A DNA stretch of 64,000 nt from Membranipora membranacea. Lineage: Eukaryota > Bryozoa > Gymnolaemata > Cheilostomatida > Membraniporidae. A model generated the notes under the pieces. That model had not been told where the DNA came from and made no database searches. It was given only the letters and a program-made list of their open reading frames with translations. The position numbers and the translations under genes are program-made. This document shows, in pieces, positions 12,183 to 24,630 of this stretch (position 1 is its first letter; each line of letters opens with the position of its first letter). The stretch covers positions 22,567,387 through 22,631,386 of the forward strand of contig OU612069.1 of NCBI GenBank assembly GCA_914767715.1, written 5' to 3'.

Positions 12183-14986
12183 CGGTAGGTACGAAAAATT
12201 GAACCAGTAACTACAAACCCTCAAAAAACCGAACTCAGGATTATCCTCTCCTGCTTAAATCAATTTGCTCAAAGTTTAAATTGTCAGTGGCCAATGGAAT
12301 GTCATGTTTTTGATAAGTGACCAACAATGTAACAGATATCAAACTTTGGTTTTTAATGGAGCTCATTGCATTCTAACTAGGTGCACAGGCTCAAGGTCAC
12401 TTGATGAAAAATTATGGAGAGCAAGATGGCACAGTTTGGTGCACACCAAGAAGATGTCAAATTGGTCATGATGACTCCAAATGAACTTTTGCATCGGAGA
12501 GAGGAATGTTTTGACTATACTTTCCTGCAAGTTTGAAAATGATAGAAGTATGTGGAGCTACTACGGAAGGCTGTAATGGAGGACACACCTTACTTATTAG
12601 AAATAGTCATTGTTTAGTAAATTGGAGCCCCTTTGACTTGTCACAGGAGCAGAAAGCTGCCTCCTGAATCATCACATCTCAACAGAGTTAACAGGTATGT
12701 ACTATGGGTGTTGGCCTATCTTGAAATACTGTTTTGAGAGTTCATGGCTGATCTTTGGTATCAAACAAAGCATGAGGAGGAAAGTAGGACCTCTAATATA
12801 CATTATAATTCTTCTATAAAAAATTGAGCTTATTTACTATACAACTATAACTGTTAGGTCTTACATACGGCATTTCGTGCTACTCTAACAGATATCAGAG
12901 CAGTGTTGCTTCTCTGAAATTTACATTAGCATGATCAGGCTTGATCATCTATGAAATGATTCTATTAAAGTGGTTAGGCAAATACTATATTAACTGCATA
13001 TTGCAATATCTAACATAAGAAATCTTGTGTTTGTAGATATCCATGTGGGCCCTTACTCATTATAACTTCAGCTATTGATTTCTCTGACTCGTACCACAGA
13101 ATACCAAAAATTGCCTGTTTTTCTTATTTTGGTCCGATGGACAGACTAACATGCTGTCTATAGCTGTGTAACGAAGTCAGGTTCAAGCTGTGGTGGCCCG
13201 GACTAAACAGCATAGTAATTAAGCTGGAAGTTGGGTCAGGTATGTACCAAAATTAATTGGTGTATTATTCATTTTATCCCAGGCGAGCATGATTGATAGA
13301 TGTAATGTGATGTGAGCTTCACCAGTCACCATCTAGCCATAAAAAAGCAAATGATATTAACCGGCAATGAAAAAAAAAGGAGCTTACCACATGCTGCCCT
13401 ACAGCTATGAGTAGAGCGAAGTGAGCAAAAAGTGAGTTATAAATTTTAACTGATAATAACATGACATATAATATCAAACACTTCTCTTTGAATTTGAATG
13501 TGATATTTTCTGTGTTTTCGTACCGTAAGGTCGCGTATTGTAACCACGTGGCTTGTTGGTGAACAGGCCTGGATAAATTTAGGAAATAAAACACAGATTT
13601 TAGCCATATCACACCAGCAAGCCCACTGTCATTTAACCACAATATCTAGCCGCCCAGGCAATATGATGATCAAGAAAATGTGAACACTATGTGTTACATG
13701 CTAATACCCTCCCACCACACTGCACAGACCTGACCACAGCCCACAGCTGTCCTACTTACTTCTTCAAAACAAAAATTATGATACATTGCTGTCTGCCATA
13801 ATAATAAGCATTGCATCGACTGGTTGGCGAAGAAGAATGCCGATTGGTTAACTATTGGTCAGATCGTTTCTAATTGGATGATAATTTTGTGTAGGTGTAA
13901 CGAGGCACAACTGCTTGACCTTGAAGGTCAATACATTGAGCTCTCCAATTTTTTATGTCTCTTCTGAGGTCGGATATTGTTAACAAAAATAAGAGATAGA
14001 GATATATAGTCGATGCTAGCATGTTACAACTGAGTTAGTTTGTATGTTCACTCATTAGCCGCCTGCCTATAGAATTTGGAAACAATGCCTTTATTATTAC
14101 CGCGGTATGCTTGACTATGTTTTAACCACTCATGGACATTAACCATGCGGCTACAATACGCGACCTTACGGTAGTTATGCAGTACCAGAAGGCACAGCAC
14201 AATCCTCGTGATAGCTGGTGTGCAACAGTGATGGCTTGATAGTTAGCATACTGTCACTAACAACATACATTGCCACTACGATTGGATAGGAACTGCCTTA
14301 TGTCCCCAATGGTCTGCCATCACATGTGTATTCACAGCCATGAATCCTCACACTTCAGTATTAATCCACCTGAGCCATTACTATTCTCTCAGGATTTTTG
14401 TCTGCCTCTCATTTTGCCGCTATTTCAGGCGCCATAATATACAAATAAGTTCATTGAATACACGTGTAAACATCATCAACAGTCTCTTCTCTGAACCATT
14501 ACATTTATTTGAATGCGCATATAATATGTTATCTGCTTGGATCAATTCACCTTATCACTTAAACAGTGCAATGATCACCTAAACAGAGTGTTTGCAAGCA
14601 TCATCTAGTACGTAAAAGGATCACTGCGTGCATTTGTGCATAATCACTCAATTTTCTAGGATCAGTCGCACCACCATGGTAATAATCACTAAGTTTGAAC
14701 TTGGTGGCTCCCAGCTCTCCGGAACCTGGAATCTGGAAATCGTTCAAGCCGTGATCTAGCCTGGTGGTTTTCCTAGAACAAAATCCCCTCCTTTGTTCAG
14801 TCGGGGACAAACTCCCTGCTCCCCTCCCTGTTCCCTTCCCACTCTCCCTGCTCCTATGTCCCAAACTCTCTGCTGGGATGGGAGTTGTCCTCTACAATTT
14901 GCCAAAGTGCAAGAGAGGATAACCCTGTTCATCAAAGTTTTGACATTTTGTTACGAAGAACATCATTCGGTTTTTCGTACCTACCG
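12183..14986. mobile_element. 2.8-kb TIR DNA transposon, non-autonomous, 10-bp target duplication
   Basis: Ends are CGGTAGGTACGAAAAA (12183-12198) and its exact inverse at 14971-14986, with weaker pairing for a few bases further in. It is flanked by identical ATTGGTCAGG at 12173-12182 and 14987-14996. The interrupted sequence is a repeat whose intact version is at 5110-5600, confirming a real insertion. A 9-11 bp duplication is typical of MULE-type elements, but without a transposase the superfamily is not established. Internally there is no long open frame. A separate TA-flanked MITE is nested at 13523-14171. Confidence 0.85.
13523..14171. mobile_element. Mariner-like MITE nested in the larger TIR element
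   Basis: TIRs begin CCGTAAGGTCGCGTATTGTA (13523-13542) and end with the exact inverse (14152-14171), with a few more bases of imperfect pairing. TA dinucleotides at 13521-13522 and 14172-14173 fit the TA target duplication of the Tc1/mariner superfamily. It is 649 bp with no transposase frame; the 107-codon minus frame that crosses the left TIR is chance. Confidence 0.8.
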
Positions 14987-15140
14987 ATTGGTCAGGAGCA
15001 CATCCGCTGTGGAATATATTAGAATTAACATACCTCTTAGTCTTGTAGAATTGAAATTCAGAAAATATTGTCGTTATTTCATTGAAAAAATAGGAAAAGC
15101 ATGGATACTCTGAAATCCACTGAGCTTGAAATTTGCTTTA
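14987..15140 (-). repeat. Dispersed repeat, right half (interrupted copy)
   Basis: Continuation of the repeat split at 12182. On the minus strand it shares AGACTAAGAGGTA, GGATGTGCTCCTGAC and TCAAGCTCAGTGG with 5120-5260. Confidence 0.75.
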
Positions 15141-15367
15141 TCAAGACTAGGCAAAAGCGCGACCTGTTCCAATTTAATAAATATTGACTGGGAAACCCAA
15201 TAACTCTGGGGAATACCCAGTGTTAATAAAATATTACCCAATCGTGTGGCGCGACTTTTGGGAAACAATTATTTCAATAATAACTGACCAATAAAAAGTC
15301 AATGTAGGTTGTAGGTGTTATCCAATAGGAATGTTTCAAATATTTTCCCCATTCCACTTGGTGAAAG

Positions 15368-18300
15368 ATGGCGAGCATGGAGTCAAGCCAGTCAGACAAG
15401 CATCAATCAGCATTGACAGCTGTGACTTTGATGATGGATGCACCACCTCTACTGCCTCCTGATATCAACCATGCATTCTTTGGCAACAGTGGCAAAGATT
15501 TCAGGCCTACAAGAGATCAGCTCTATGAATCGTTGCCAGACTGGAGTCAGTCTAGATTCAAAAGTGCCTTCAGGCTCTCAAGAGGTAGGCTGCTACAAAA
15601 ATACAACACTAGTCACTAATCCATCTGAACTGTGGCTGGTATTATTATTTTTAGGGGACTGTACACTACAGGCTTTATCAAGCTACCTGGTATGATCTTC
15701 TTCTTCTTTACTCTACCCTACTCTACCCTGCAGTAATCTACTGACACTGACTGTCTTATTATAATAATAATGGTATACATATATTATATATATTATGTAT
15801 ATATATATCATCATATTATGTTCTCACCATTGAATTGTACTATTCTTAGAATAGCATTTTCAACTCACCATTATCCAATCCCATCCAATCCCAGTCCCTA
15901 GTAGCTTTTTGGAGTTTGCGCAATGTTTGATTATTAAAAAAATCAATTTTCTGTGAGCAACAATTTGTATAAACTAGTGTCTTTTTCTTTTATTTATGCC
16001 TGTCTTGATAATATAAAACAATAAAACACTATGAAACAAATCCATAAATCAATGAATATTTTATTAGAGACTGCACTATATCCGGAATAATTTCATCTTG
16101 TTGTAACGGTTTGAGTCAGGTGACTATCACGTGGTCATACAGTATAGATGGCAACCTCTACTAGGGACAGCCAATCACATAGCATTTCACATAGCAAATC
16201 ACATAGACATCTATAAACTTAAATTCTTAGAGGATTGAGGAGTTCATAAAATCAAGTAAGTATTCCTAAATTGAGTGATTACTGTTTGTAAGGCTATGAG
16301 TGAGCTGTTGTTCCAGGATTGAGTTCAGTGGTTCTCACACATTAATTACTTACTTTCCCATTAATCCTAACATTGATGTTATTTCAACTGACTTGGACTT
16401 GGCTGGACACCTCAGTTCTGCTGTCCTACCAGTCAGTTTCAAAACACCCTAAGCCTAAAGAACACACATTCCTGCTGCTACATCCTCACAGACAACGGAC
16501 CATTCAGGAGATATATCTATTATTCCACTATCGAGCTTGCTGTTTTGTTACGCAACAAACATTATACTGATTTTTATACGATTGACAAATGACTTGTAGT
16601 TTGGAAACACGAACAATTGCTGAATAACCATTTTTATCACTGTTAGTGACTGGGTTAACATGTCAACCTTGCCTAACATTTATACTTTTTTTATAATTAT
16701 AGAAGCATTCGATACTCTCCTCAGTGAGTTAAAGCTAACTGAAAGCGGTAGAGAGTGGTTGCGGGAACCGAGTGATCCGTATATGCCCCCTAACACTCTC
16801 CCAAGTGAACACCGGCTCATAATTGCACTCCACTTTTTCTTTACCGTTGACTCTATGGTTTCCATAGCTACACAGTAAGTAGAGGAATTGTGAAACCTTT
16901 ATATGTGGTTCTGGATAAATTGCCCGATAACAAGCGTAGATTTATTCCAATCCGCTTACTTGTGGGTATTGATGTGTATGTTATGGTGTACCAGCGCTGA
17001 CCCCCTTATATTTCTGCACATATATTTCTGTCATTTTCATTATGCATTAGATTTCATGCCTATGAAAATTTTCCTATACGGACAGCAGTTTGCTGAAGTT
17101 GTGCAGGTGGTTAGAAAACTATGTCACACAAACTTTGATGACATGCAGATTTCTTTAACATCTCTCAATAGTTTGACTTATTATGTTTTTGCAGTTTCAA
17201 CGTTACCCACTCAACTGTCCGAGAATGTGTTACCCGTATATCTGATGCCCTTTTGGAGTTGGAAGGGCGGTATATAAATTGGCCAACAGATGAAGAAATG
17301 GCTATTGAAGAGGCCACATTCTTCACTAGATATGGTAAGTGAGTTTTTATATCATTAACAAACTAGGTCATAGTCTGCACATTGGAGTAGGCCTGTTTGA
17401 GAATTACTTATAAATCAGCAATCATTATGTTAATACACTGCAAATTTGATGGTAGCAGCTTGTTCTGACAGAGGGAAGTGTTGTCTCTAAGTGTTTTAGC
17501 GTAAAGATAAAATTCCAGTTCTGTTTGACCCATATGCGAGGCCTAGTAACAACCCTACTTTCCATCCAATTTTAAAAGTTGTCTTCTGTTAACGGCCAAG
17601 TTTCAATATATACTCGATGCTGTACTAGGAATTCGCCTAAGCTGCCATGTCTAAGACGGTGCTGTGTAAAGTGTCCTCTTGATTTCTGCATTTCTTGTGC
17701 CGTCATTTCAGTCACAACATCATATGTGTGAAATTGACTTGCAGCTTAATGTTTCATAGGTTTTCCTGGAGTCATAGGACTTGTTGATGGCACAGAAATA
17801 AAGATAGCCCAACCTTCTCGTCGCTCAGAGGTAGGGAATTCACTCAAGAGCAATTATACTCAAAGTAGGCCCTGATAAAGTATACAGTCTATTGCAACGA
17901 CAGGCTACTGTCCTCCTGTCCAGCAAGGGAGAAAGACAAAGGATTTTACTTTATGGCAATTTTAATGTGTAGGATCTTGTTTCTGACTATTTTTGTATTT
18001 TTTGCACTGCATGAAATCGCGAAGTATGTGTTGGCCTGTTAATGCAATATTGAGATTTGTATTGAGTGTTTTGATAATTAAGTACCACAAACATGCTGTG
18101 TTGTTATGTAGGTACTTTTCAAAGTAATATCACAACATTAAAACAGTCAAGGAAAAAATTTACGTTATAGATTAACATGGGGTAAATATCAAATTGTAAG
18201 CTTCTTGTTTGGGTGATCGGCACCTGATGGTTATCATAATCATTCCGTGTTTTATTGTAGATATATTACAGCAGGAAGTCAAATTATTCCTTCAAATGCA

Positions 18301-19268
18301 TGCTGTGGTAAATAGTGCTGAAGAGATTATATATTACTCTGTTGGCTCACCAGGCAGTTATCATGATGCCAGGGTGTTGAGGAGGATCGGTCTCGTGGAA
18401 AAGCTGGAAGCATTGCCTAAGCAGTATCATATATTAGGTGAGCTTTTAACAGACAAGCATACTCTCAGACAGTTATTTATCTTCTAGCACCAGTGAGTTC
18501 AAAAATAGCTTGGCAACAACAACACATTTTTTTGGCAGGAGTTCATTACTGGTCTTATCACCTTAGCTAAAATTCTGTTGAAAACTCAAAAACACAAACT
18601 CTAGATGAGTTAATGTTAGGTAAAGTTTAGCTTAGCTAGTTTAAGGTCACTTCATGTTAACTAGAATAGAAATTTGGCCAGCTTAGTCCATATAAAGTAA
18701 GGAGGCTGAGTAAACCTTAGCTAGCTTTAAATTCAGATGTCTTAAGGCTGTGCGGATTGGCTAAGTAAGTATATATTTTAAACTTTGTCTATATCACCGA
18801 CCAATTAATGCAGCTCAAATAAGGGGCCAACCACGGCTTATTTAGTGTTAAATTCCTGTTAACATATATTCTTTTGACATCTCTTATTCAGGTGATAGCG
18901 CATACAGGCAAGAGCTTTATATGATGAAACCGTACAGGGATAGGAACAACAACCCGAGGAGAGTTAAGAGGTACAATCAGGCTCATAGTGCTACCAGGGT
19001 ACTTGTTGAACATGCTAATGGCCGTCTGAAGAATACCTGGAGGAGAGTGAAACATCTGGATGTACGCAGTAGGCACAAAGGCTGTGTAATAATTAGATGC
19101 TGCCTTGTGCTGCATAATTATATGCTTAAAATGGACTGCGAGTCCGATAGGGAAAATGCAGCTAGAGAAATGGCCCCTTTAAGATTTGACACCGCCTGTG
19201 GTAAAAGAGAGGCCATTTGCAAGACTTATTTCAAAGCAGCTTCAGATGAAGACACTGTCCTGGAGTAG
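15368..19268 (+). CDS. HARBI1-like PIF/Harbinger DDE nuclease, six exons, apparently intact
   Basis: Exons 15368-15584, 16703-16874, 17195-17334, 17760-17864, 18261-18437 and 18892-19268 join in frame to 395 residues with no stop, close to the roughly 350 of vertebrate HARBI1. Visible landmarks are an N-terminal FRLSREAF and PSEHRLIIALHFF segment, then a helix-turn-helix-like THFNVTHSTV. The nuclease core has GLVDGTEI (first acidic residue), GSPGSYHDARVL (second) and RVLVEHANGRLK (catalytic Glu), followed by CCLVLHNYML. All three DDE positions are therefore present. The family cuts or binds DNA in the nucleus; PIF/Harbinger elements also need a Myb-like partner protein. CCAAT motifs lie about 40-80 bp upstream of the ATG and AATAAA at 19969-19974. 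I found no convincing TIRs, so it may be a transposon gene or a domesticated one. Confidence 0.85.
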
Positions 19269-19425
19269 GCTTTTGCGCTGTCTTGTGCCATCATGAATTG
19301 GTTTTTTTTGTATTGATTTTGAATTTATTTTCCAACTAGTTTCTGATGATCACACTTTTGTAAACTTTTGTGTCATGGCAACAAATTCATTGTTAATTGT
19401 ATTGGGAGCAAGTGTTGTTAATTAT

Positions 19426-19869
19426 AGTGTGCAACTAAGAATTTTTAACATCATCACTGCGAAACAAACGCTGTCATTGACAAATAAGCTGACAGGTTTG
19501 AATCAGCTAAAACTCCCTCAGCCTAAGTATCAGTCGACATTTGAAACATCCCATGTTCGCAGATCTTTTAGTTAGGCACCGCTTAGCACTGTTACATGGT
19601 ATCCCACACTTGCGTTTGTTATGCCCGTTTGTTTGGTTCTGCTTAAATTATCCTGTGTCACGGCATTGGCCTGCATGACTGCCAAAAGCTGATTGATGCA
19701 CAGCTGAGCGCTTCGCAGAATCCTGTGTAACTGTTCATGGCTTAGGTTCCCAAGTGACGTCGTGATGCTGTAGCTACAGGATATTTGGCTGATTTTAACT
19801 TGTCGGCATATTTGCCAATGACGACGTTTGTTTCACAGTGATGATGTTAAAGATTCTTAGTTGCACACT
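19426..19869. repeat. Foldback element just downstream of the nuclease gene
   Basis: The first about 85 bp, starting AGTGTGCAACTAAGAAT at 19426, are repeated inverted at about 19785-19869, with roughly 85 percent identity by eye, separated by about 270 bp. It lies between the nuclease stop codon and the AATAAA at 19969, so it is probably in the 3' UTR. Target duplications are not clear. It could be a MITE or the remains of element ends. Confidence 0.7.
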
Positions 19870-19968
19870 TTTATTTACTCACAAGCCATGAACTTAATCT
19901 GATCTACTTCAATTTATGCATTTGCAGAGTTTTTGGATGTCATAATGGAACTATTCTGTAAGAAATAC

Positions 19969-19974
19969 AATAAA
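19969..19974 (+). terminator. Polyadenylation signal of the nuclease gene
   Basis: AATAAA about 700 bp after the nuclease stop codon, the first clear plus-strand signal downstream. Assignment is by position only. Confidence 0.45.
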
Positions 19975-20365
19975 GATACATTTTCATGTGCACTATCACT
20001 GTCGATCTATTATTAATTTATTTGTACTAAGAACAGCAGAAGTTTACACAAGTGTGAACCATAGCTGAACAAAATGAGTTGATTAGCAATGCATTGTGGG
20101 TTTTTTATTGACCAAGCCATGGGATAGATCTGCTTGTCTTTATTTAATAAAGCTACTCAGCATGTACCTGCTTCACATTGGATCTCACAATCAACTGTTG
20201 AGCCATTTAGTTTAACGCCTCCAAGTTCTATGTTGATGAAATCTATGTACAGTAGTGGAGTTTAGTTCTCAATTGAAATGAAAACATTATTTTTTATAAC
20301 TAAAGCTCATTGTACTCAAAATGTAACATTACACACAGCTCACATAATATATCTGACAATTTAAA

Positions 20366-21084
20366 TTATGATGAGGTAATATGGGTAACAAGTTTGTTGA
20401 GCAGGTCTACCTTTCTCTGCTCAAACTCAAGCATTTTTTGCATGTAGTCAATTTTGGAGTTAACCTCCCTCTCCAGCAGCTCGGTCTTTTTTATCTCGGA
20501 GTTCAGGTTACGACCCTTAGGATGTTTACGTGGCCTTATGCCGGATGATGCAGCAGCTGGTCTGTAACAGTTATAATACACTTGATGGAAGGAGTTTAGT
20601 CATGATATGGTTGAAATGGCAACACTGACATTGTTGAATATTGCAGGGTTGGTTATTTGAGAAACAGCGTTTCAATAGCATGACATGATATTACCAAGGA
20701 GGCAGCAATAGTGTATGTGCAGGAAGTTAAGGTATTGCGCCAATATGTTGTACATTATGAACTGGGTGTGCGGATGATTGGACATCATATAATGAAAACA
20801 GCTTTGTGAGAGCTTGATTCCAGGAAGAATACTGTGGTCGATTGATACTGAAGAGGGATGTAGGGTTTGAATTTATCTCTTCTTCATTGCGGCATTTGGC
20901 TGCTCCGGTCCAAATTTCAAAGAAGATTGATGACGGTAGAGATATGGATTAAAAAACTTATCGTCTTGGCCTAAGGTAGACAAAATACTCACTCTCCTCC
21001 TGCATCAACAGTGACATTCATTTCTGGCCCCTCTCCCTCTGCTTTCCTCACAGCATTGTCAAAAGTCTCTCCATATTTAAATTT
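20366..21084 (-). CDS. C-terminal exons of a coiled-coil protein, possibly the Myb-like partner of a Harbinger element
   Basis: The terminal exon 20366-20561 encodes PAAASSGIRPRKHPKGRNLN, then a heptad-rich coiled coil (KTELLEREVNSKIDY, then MLEFEQRKVDLLNKLV) ending in a stop. Its acceptor is in phase 2. The exon upstream on the same strand, 20993-21084, ends in a GTGAGT donor in phase 2 and encodes KFKYGETFDNAVRKAEGEGP; its own acceptor is weak. Basic stretches followed by a C-terminal coiled coil occur in the Myb/SANT-like second proteins of PIF/Harbinger transposons. The position, convergent with the nuclease gene, fits, but no Myb domain is visible and the 5' exons were not found. It is partial. 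Confidence 0.45.
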
Positions 21085-24022
21085 CTCAGTTATTTAAAGT
21101 CAAAAATCCTCAGTTGTAGTTATCTCCTCCTTACTTTTCCAAAAGCTCTCTCCATCCTACAGTTTTTAATTCAGAATAACCACATTTGGTCACCTTGATC
21201 GTTAGTCAATCAGCTAACTATTCATTTGTCTTTTTCTGCAAAAAACTCCAAATCTGACAAAAAATCTCCAAGTTCGTGTTTTTCTGTTTGGGCAGAATTA
21301 CATTTCGACATGGTAACTCACAGAGATCTGGTTTTTTTTTGAGCATCAGTTCATCACGTTATCTAAACGAGCTTTTGAGGGCATGTTTGAAATATTTTTT
21401 TAACATATTTAAAATTGCGATTTACTTTTTCATTACGGTGTTTATTTCATCCTTCAGTGCAGTGGCAATGTTGCGCAAGGCAATGCAAAGAGCCTATATA
21501 TTTGTAGTTTCTATGCCATTGTGTACAGTTTCAAACAAATTCTAATTGCCTTTTATCAAAGGAGTGGAGCAATTTATAAATGACAATGGGGATGCTATAC
21601 TGAACTTAAACAAAAGAATATTTCTGTTGGTTGATATAAGTTTTCAGTATAGATTGTGGTGACCCATCAGTCACCCATCAAATTCTATCAGAATGACTAT
21701 AGACCTCAAAATAATTAATGTCGTTAATATTCCGAAACATGGTTTGGATTTGGCTTTTTCAGTGGATACTGTTCAATGATAGCATTTTCAAAATACACCC
21801 AAATGTTTGAGCTTAAATTTTACTCGAATGTCATCCCAATATTTTTATTATTGAAAAACACTAGTGTAACTATGCTGGATGCGCATAGGATTATGATAAA
21901 GCTATGGCTACATGACACGATTTTTACATCGATTTGGGGTCACGAGTGGTTAATCGGTGGATCTGCACGAGTGATTACTCGTGTTAAGTGGACATCGAAC
22001 TTGTTGGTCTTTTGCCCGAGTGATCTGGACGATCCTCTATGCTGATTGGTTGTTGATTGCTTGCTTCAATAATTACGCGGTTAAACACGCCATCTATCAA
22101 ATTGTGACAGGCTATCAAAAATGGAGGAGTTGATAATAAATATCTGTAGTAAAATCACATCCTCCTATTTATGATAAAAAAGACCATAACTACAAAGATA
22201 GGAGTGGTGCTGTAGTGAAAATATGGAAGGTAATAGCTGTATCACTTGGAAATGGAAGCTGTCCTGACATGACATCCATAGTATAGCATAGGAAAATCAA
22301 TTTTACAGAAGACTGAAATTTTATTTGGTGAAGATTCAAAGTGACAAAGACCCGGTTTTAATATGACATCTATATCCGGTCATTTGTTAACACGCCCATT
22401 AGATATCATTGGTCAATCGATTGAACTGAGGGAGTTCATTGGTCAATCTAGGCACCTGATTTATTACCCCACTATGACTCACTAGACCATCAAGTACTAA
22501 CTCATAGGCCGGTGTAGCAGTGTGAGATCGGCCGAGCATGTCTAGACATGCCATCGGCCTGTGATTACATCGTTACGTGGAGCTACAGATTAACTGTGTG
22601 TCTGGAGGGCTCACCCTTAATAACACACATGATATTCTATGTGAAATATTCTGCTGCATTTTCAGTGAGCTGGTATCTTTATGGTCGACCTTGGTATATT
22701 TATCACCATTTAGGAATTGCAGTCGTGAAATAACCATTGACAGCATTCATTTTACGGTTGAATTTGTATATTTTTTTTAAAATAGTGCCCTGGGACTGCA
22801 TCCAACCAGTATTCCATGCCCGAAACCCCAGTTCTGATACAAAAAATTTAACCCATATTGAGTGCCCCGTTTTTTTATACCAATTTTATTGCATCTAAAA
22901 TATCATATCATATTATGTTGAATCAATAGGCTCTAGTGGCTGGCTACTCATAATATATTTACATTTTTGCAATCGACCATGACACCTTGTCGACATTCAA
23001 TTATCCACACTCTCTTTACTCAACAAAAACATGGTCCATGCTTCTAAAAAGTTATACAAGGTTGCGATCACTTCACTCTTGGCTAGCCGGGAGTTATTGC
23101 ACAATCAAGTAGAGGGTGCCCTGGGACTGCATCTATATAGTGCAACAAGTTATAATGTTGTTACTTTTGAGGATTCGGTTAGCCAAACAGGTGGGCTGCC
23201 TCAATAAACAACAAATCTGAGATGGCCTCGTAACAAAGTCGAAAGCAATTCTCCACGCCGGTGCATTGAAACGATCCAAGTACAATTGAGACCTAAGCTG
23301 AATGAAGATATCAGTTAGAGCAATTACATTGTTTTCTCAGAGTAAATTTTTGTAATCCCTCAAGAAGATGTTATTTGTAAACAGCCAGTTGTATTGCAGT
23401 CTCTGTGTTTCATTACAAGGAAAGAATTTGTAACTGTTGTGCCTTGTTTATCTCTTCCAAAGGATTTAAAGGCAATGTAATATTAGAATATTAAAGCCTG
23501 AGGATAACCTTTGTGTCTCAAGACTGAGTAAAATTGAATGTTGATTTAAATCAGATGTCTTGTCACAAGCCGCATCCCGGAGCATAGGTGGCGAAATTCG
23601 TTGCCTTAGTGGCCAGGCCAAAATATCTGCGACAGGTTGCTCTCTGTTTGCAGGCAGGTCGGAGCACACCTGGGTGTCAACCAAAGCCCAGTAGACGATG
23701 GAAAGCAGATACATTTGATATGAGGCCCTTTCGATAAATTTAAGGTTCAATGATTGCACAGACCAAGGTTACACTGTGGCAGCATCATTCAAGGATTGTA
23801 ATAGTTAATCCTATTGTAACAACTGCCACAATACTACCTTCCTAGCTTTACCCACCGTATCAATTTAGCTAGGATAGTTAGGTGTAATTTAAGCATAAAA
23901 CATCAAGTCTAATTGTGGAGTAAGGCTGTACAAAGAGAAATTACGGGAGAGCCTGCATATTCTATTTTTTACTGTAATCGAAAACTTTGAATTCAGTTCA
24001 TTCTCCAGAACCCTATAATTGT
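21085..24022. other. Gene-poor interval
   Basis: No exon chain was found on either strand. Notable small items are an 18-bp exact direct repeat (GTGCCCTGGGACTGCATC at 22785-22802 and 23116-23133) and a 16-bp perfect palindrome GCATGTCTAGACATGC at 22536-22551, inside a longer imperfect inverted repeat flanked by GGCC. Confidence 0.5.
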
Positions 24023-24031
24023 GACAAATAG

Positions 24032-24098
24032 TAGCCTGTCTTGACAAGCTTTGTTCGGGGGGGGGGGGGGAGGGAACAAAGCTTGTCAAGACAGGCTA
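24032..24098. mobile_element. 67-bp perfect-hairpin miniature element with 9-bp target duplication
   Basis: Two 25-bp arms (24032-24056 and 24074-24098) are exact inverses, beginning TAGCCTGTCTTGACAAGC and ending in CTA, around a G-rich loop. GACAAATAG flanks both sides (24023-24031 and 24099-24107). A related decayed copy is at 25121-25153. The ends TAG...CTA and the 8-9 bp duplication match the palindromes at 54889-54979 and 61559-61640. Confidence 0.8.
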
Positions 24099-24630
24099 GA
24101 CAAATAGATGAAAGGAGTTTTTGGCTTCAAGCTTCCCATAACTTTCCCCTTGACACAAAGCTTGCAGGTATCTTGACCAAGGAATAAAAAACTCTTACCT
24201 TGACTATTGTTAAAAGATTTACTCTGAATCCCTTTACTCTGTGAAGCAGTCTATCCACATGCTTGAAATGTTTTACACAGATAGATAGATGGGGTGATAA
24301 CTCTATACTGCAAATGAGCCACCGAATTTCAACAATAAGAGAAGACAACTTCTTAGCCTAAGATTTGCCCAAATTGACTTTAATGAACGGAGTTCCTTCT
24401 GTTGCGACCTGTAAAACTTAAACGCCTACTCTAGTTATTTGCAAACATATTTTGAAAATGAGAGCGAAATAACGGGAAAGATATGAATATGCAACATGGA
24501 GGTATTACCAGCTAGCAGGATCTCTTAATGCCTAGTGTGATTTGTTAGATATGATTAGGATCAATCAAAGTTTTGGCAAGCAACTCATTTTTCTCGTATA
24601 TAATAATTCTCCTATCTCAACAGGTGCTCC

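Noticed and set aside
13319-13642. 107-codon minus-strand frame
   Set aside because: It crosses the left TIR of the mariner-like MITE and has no recognisable motif.
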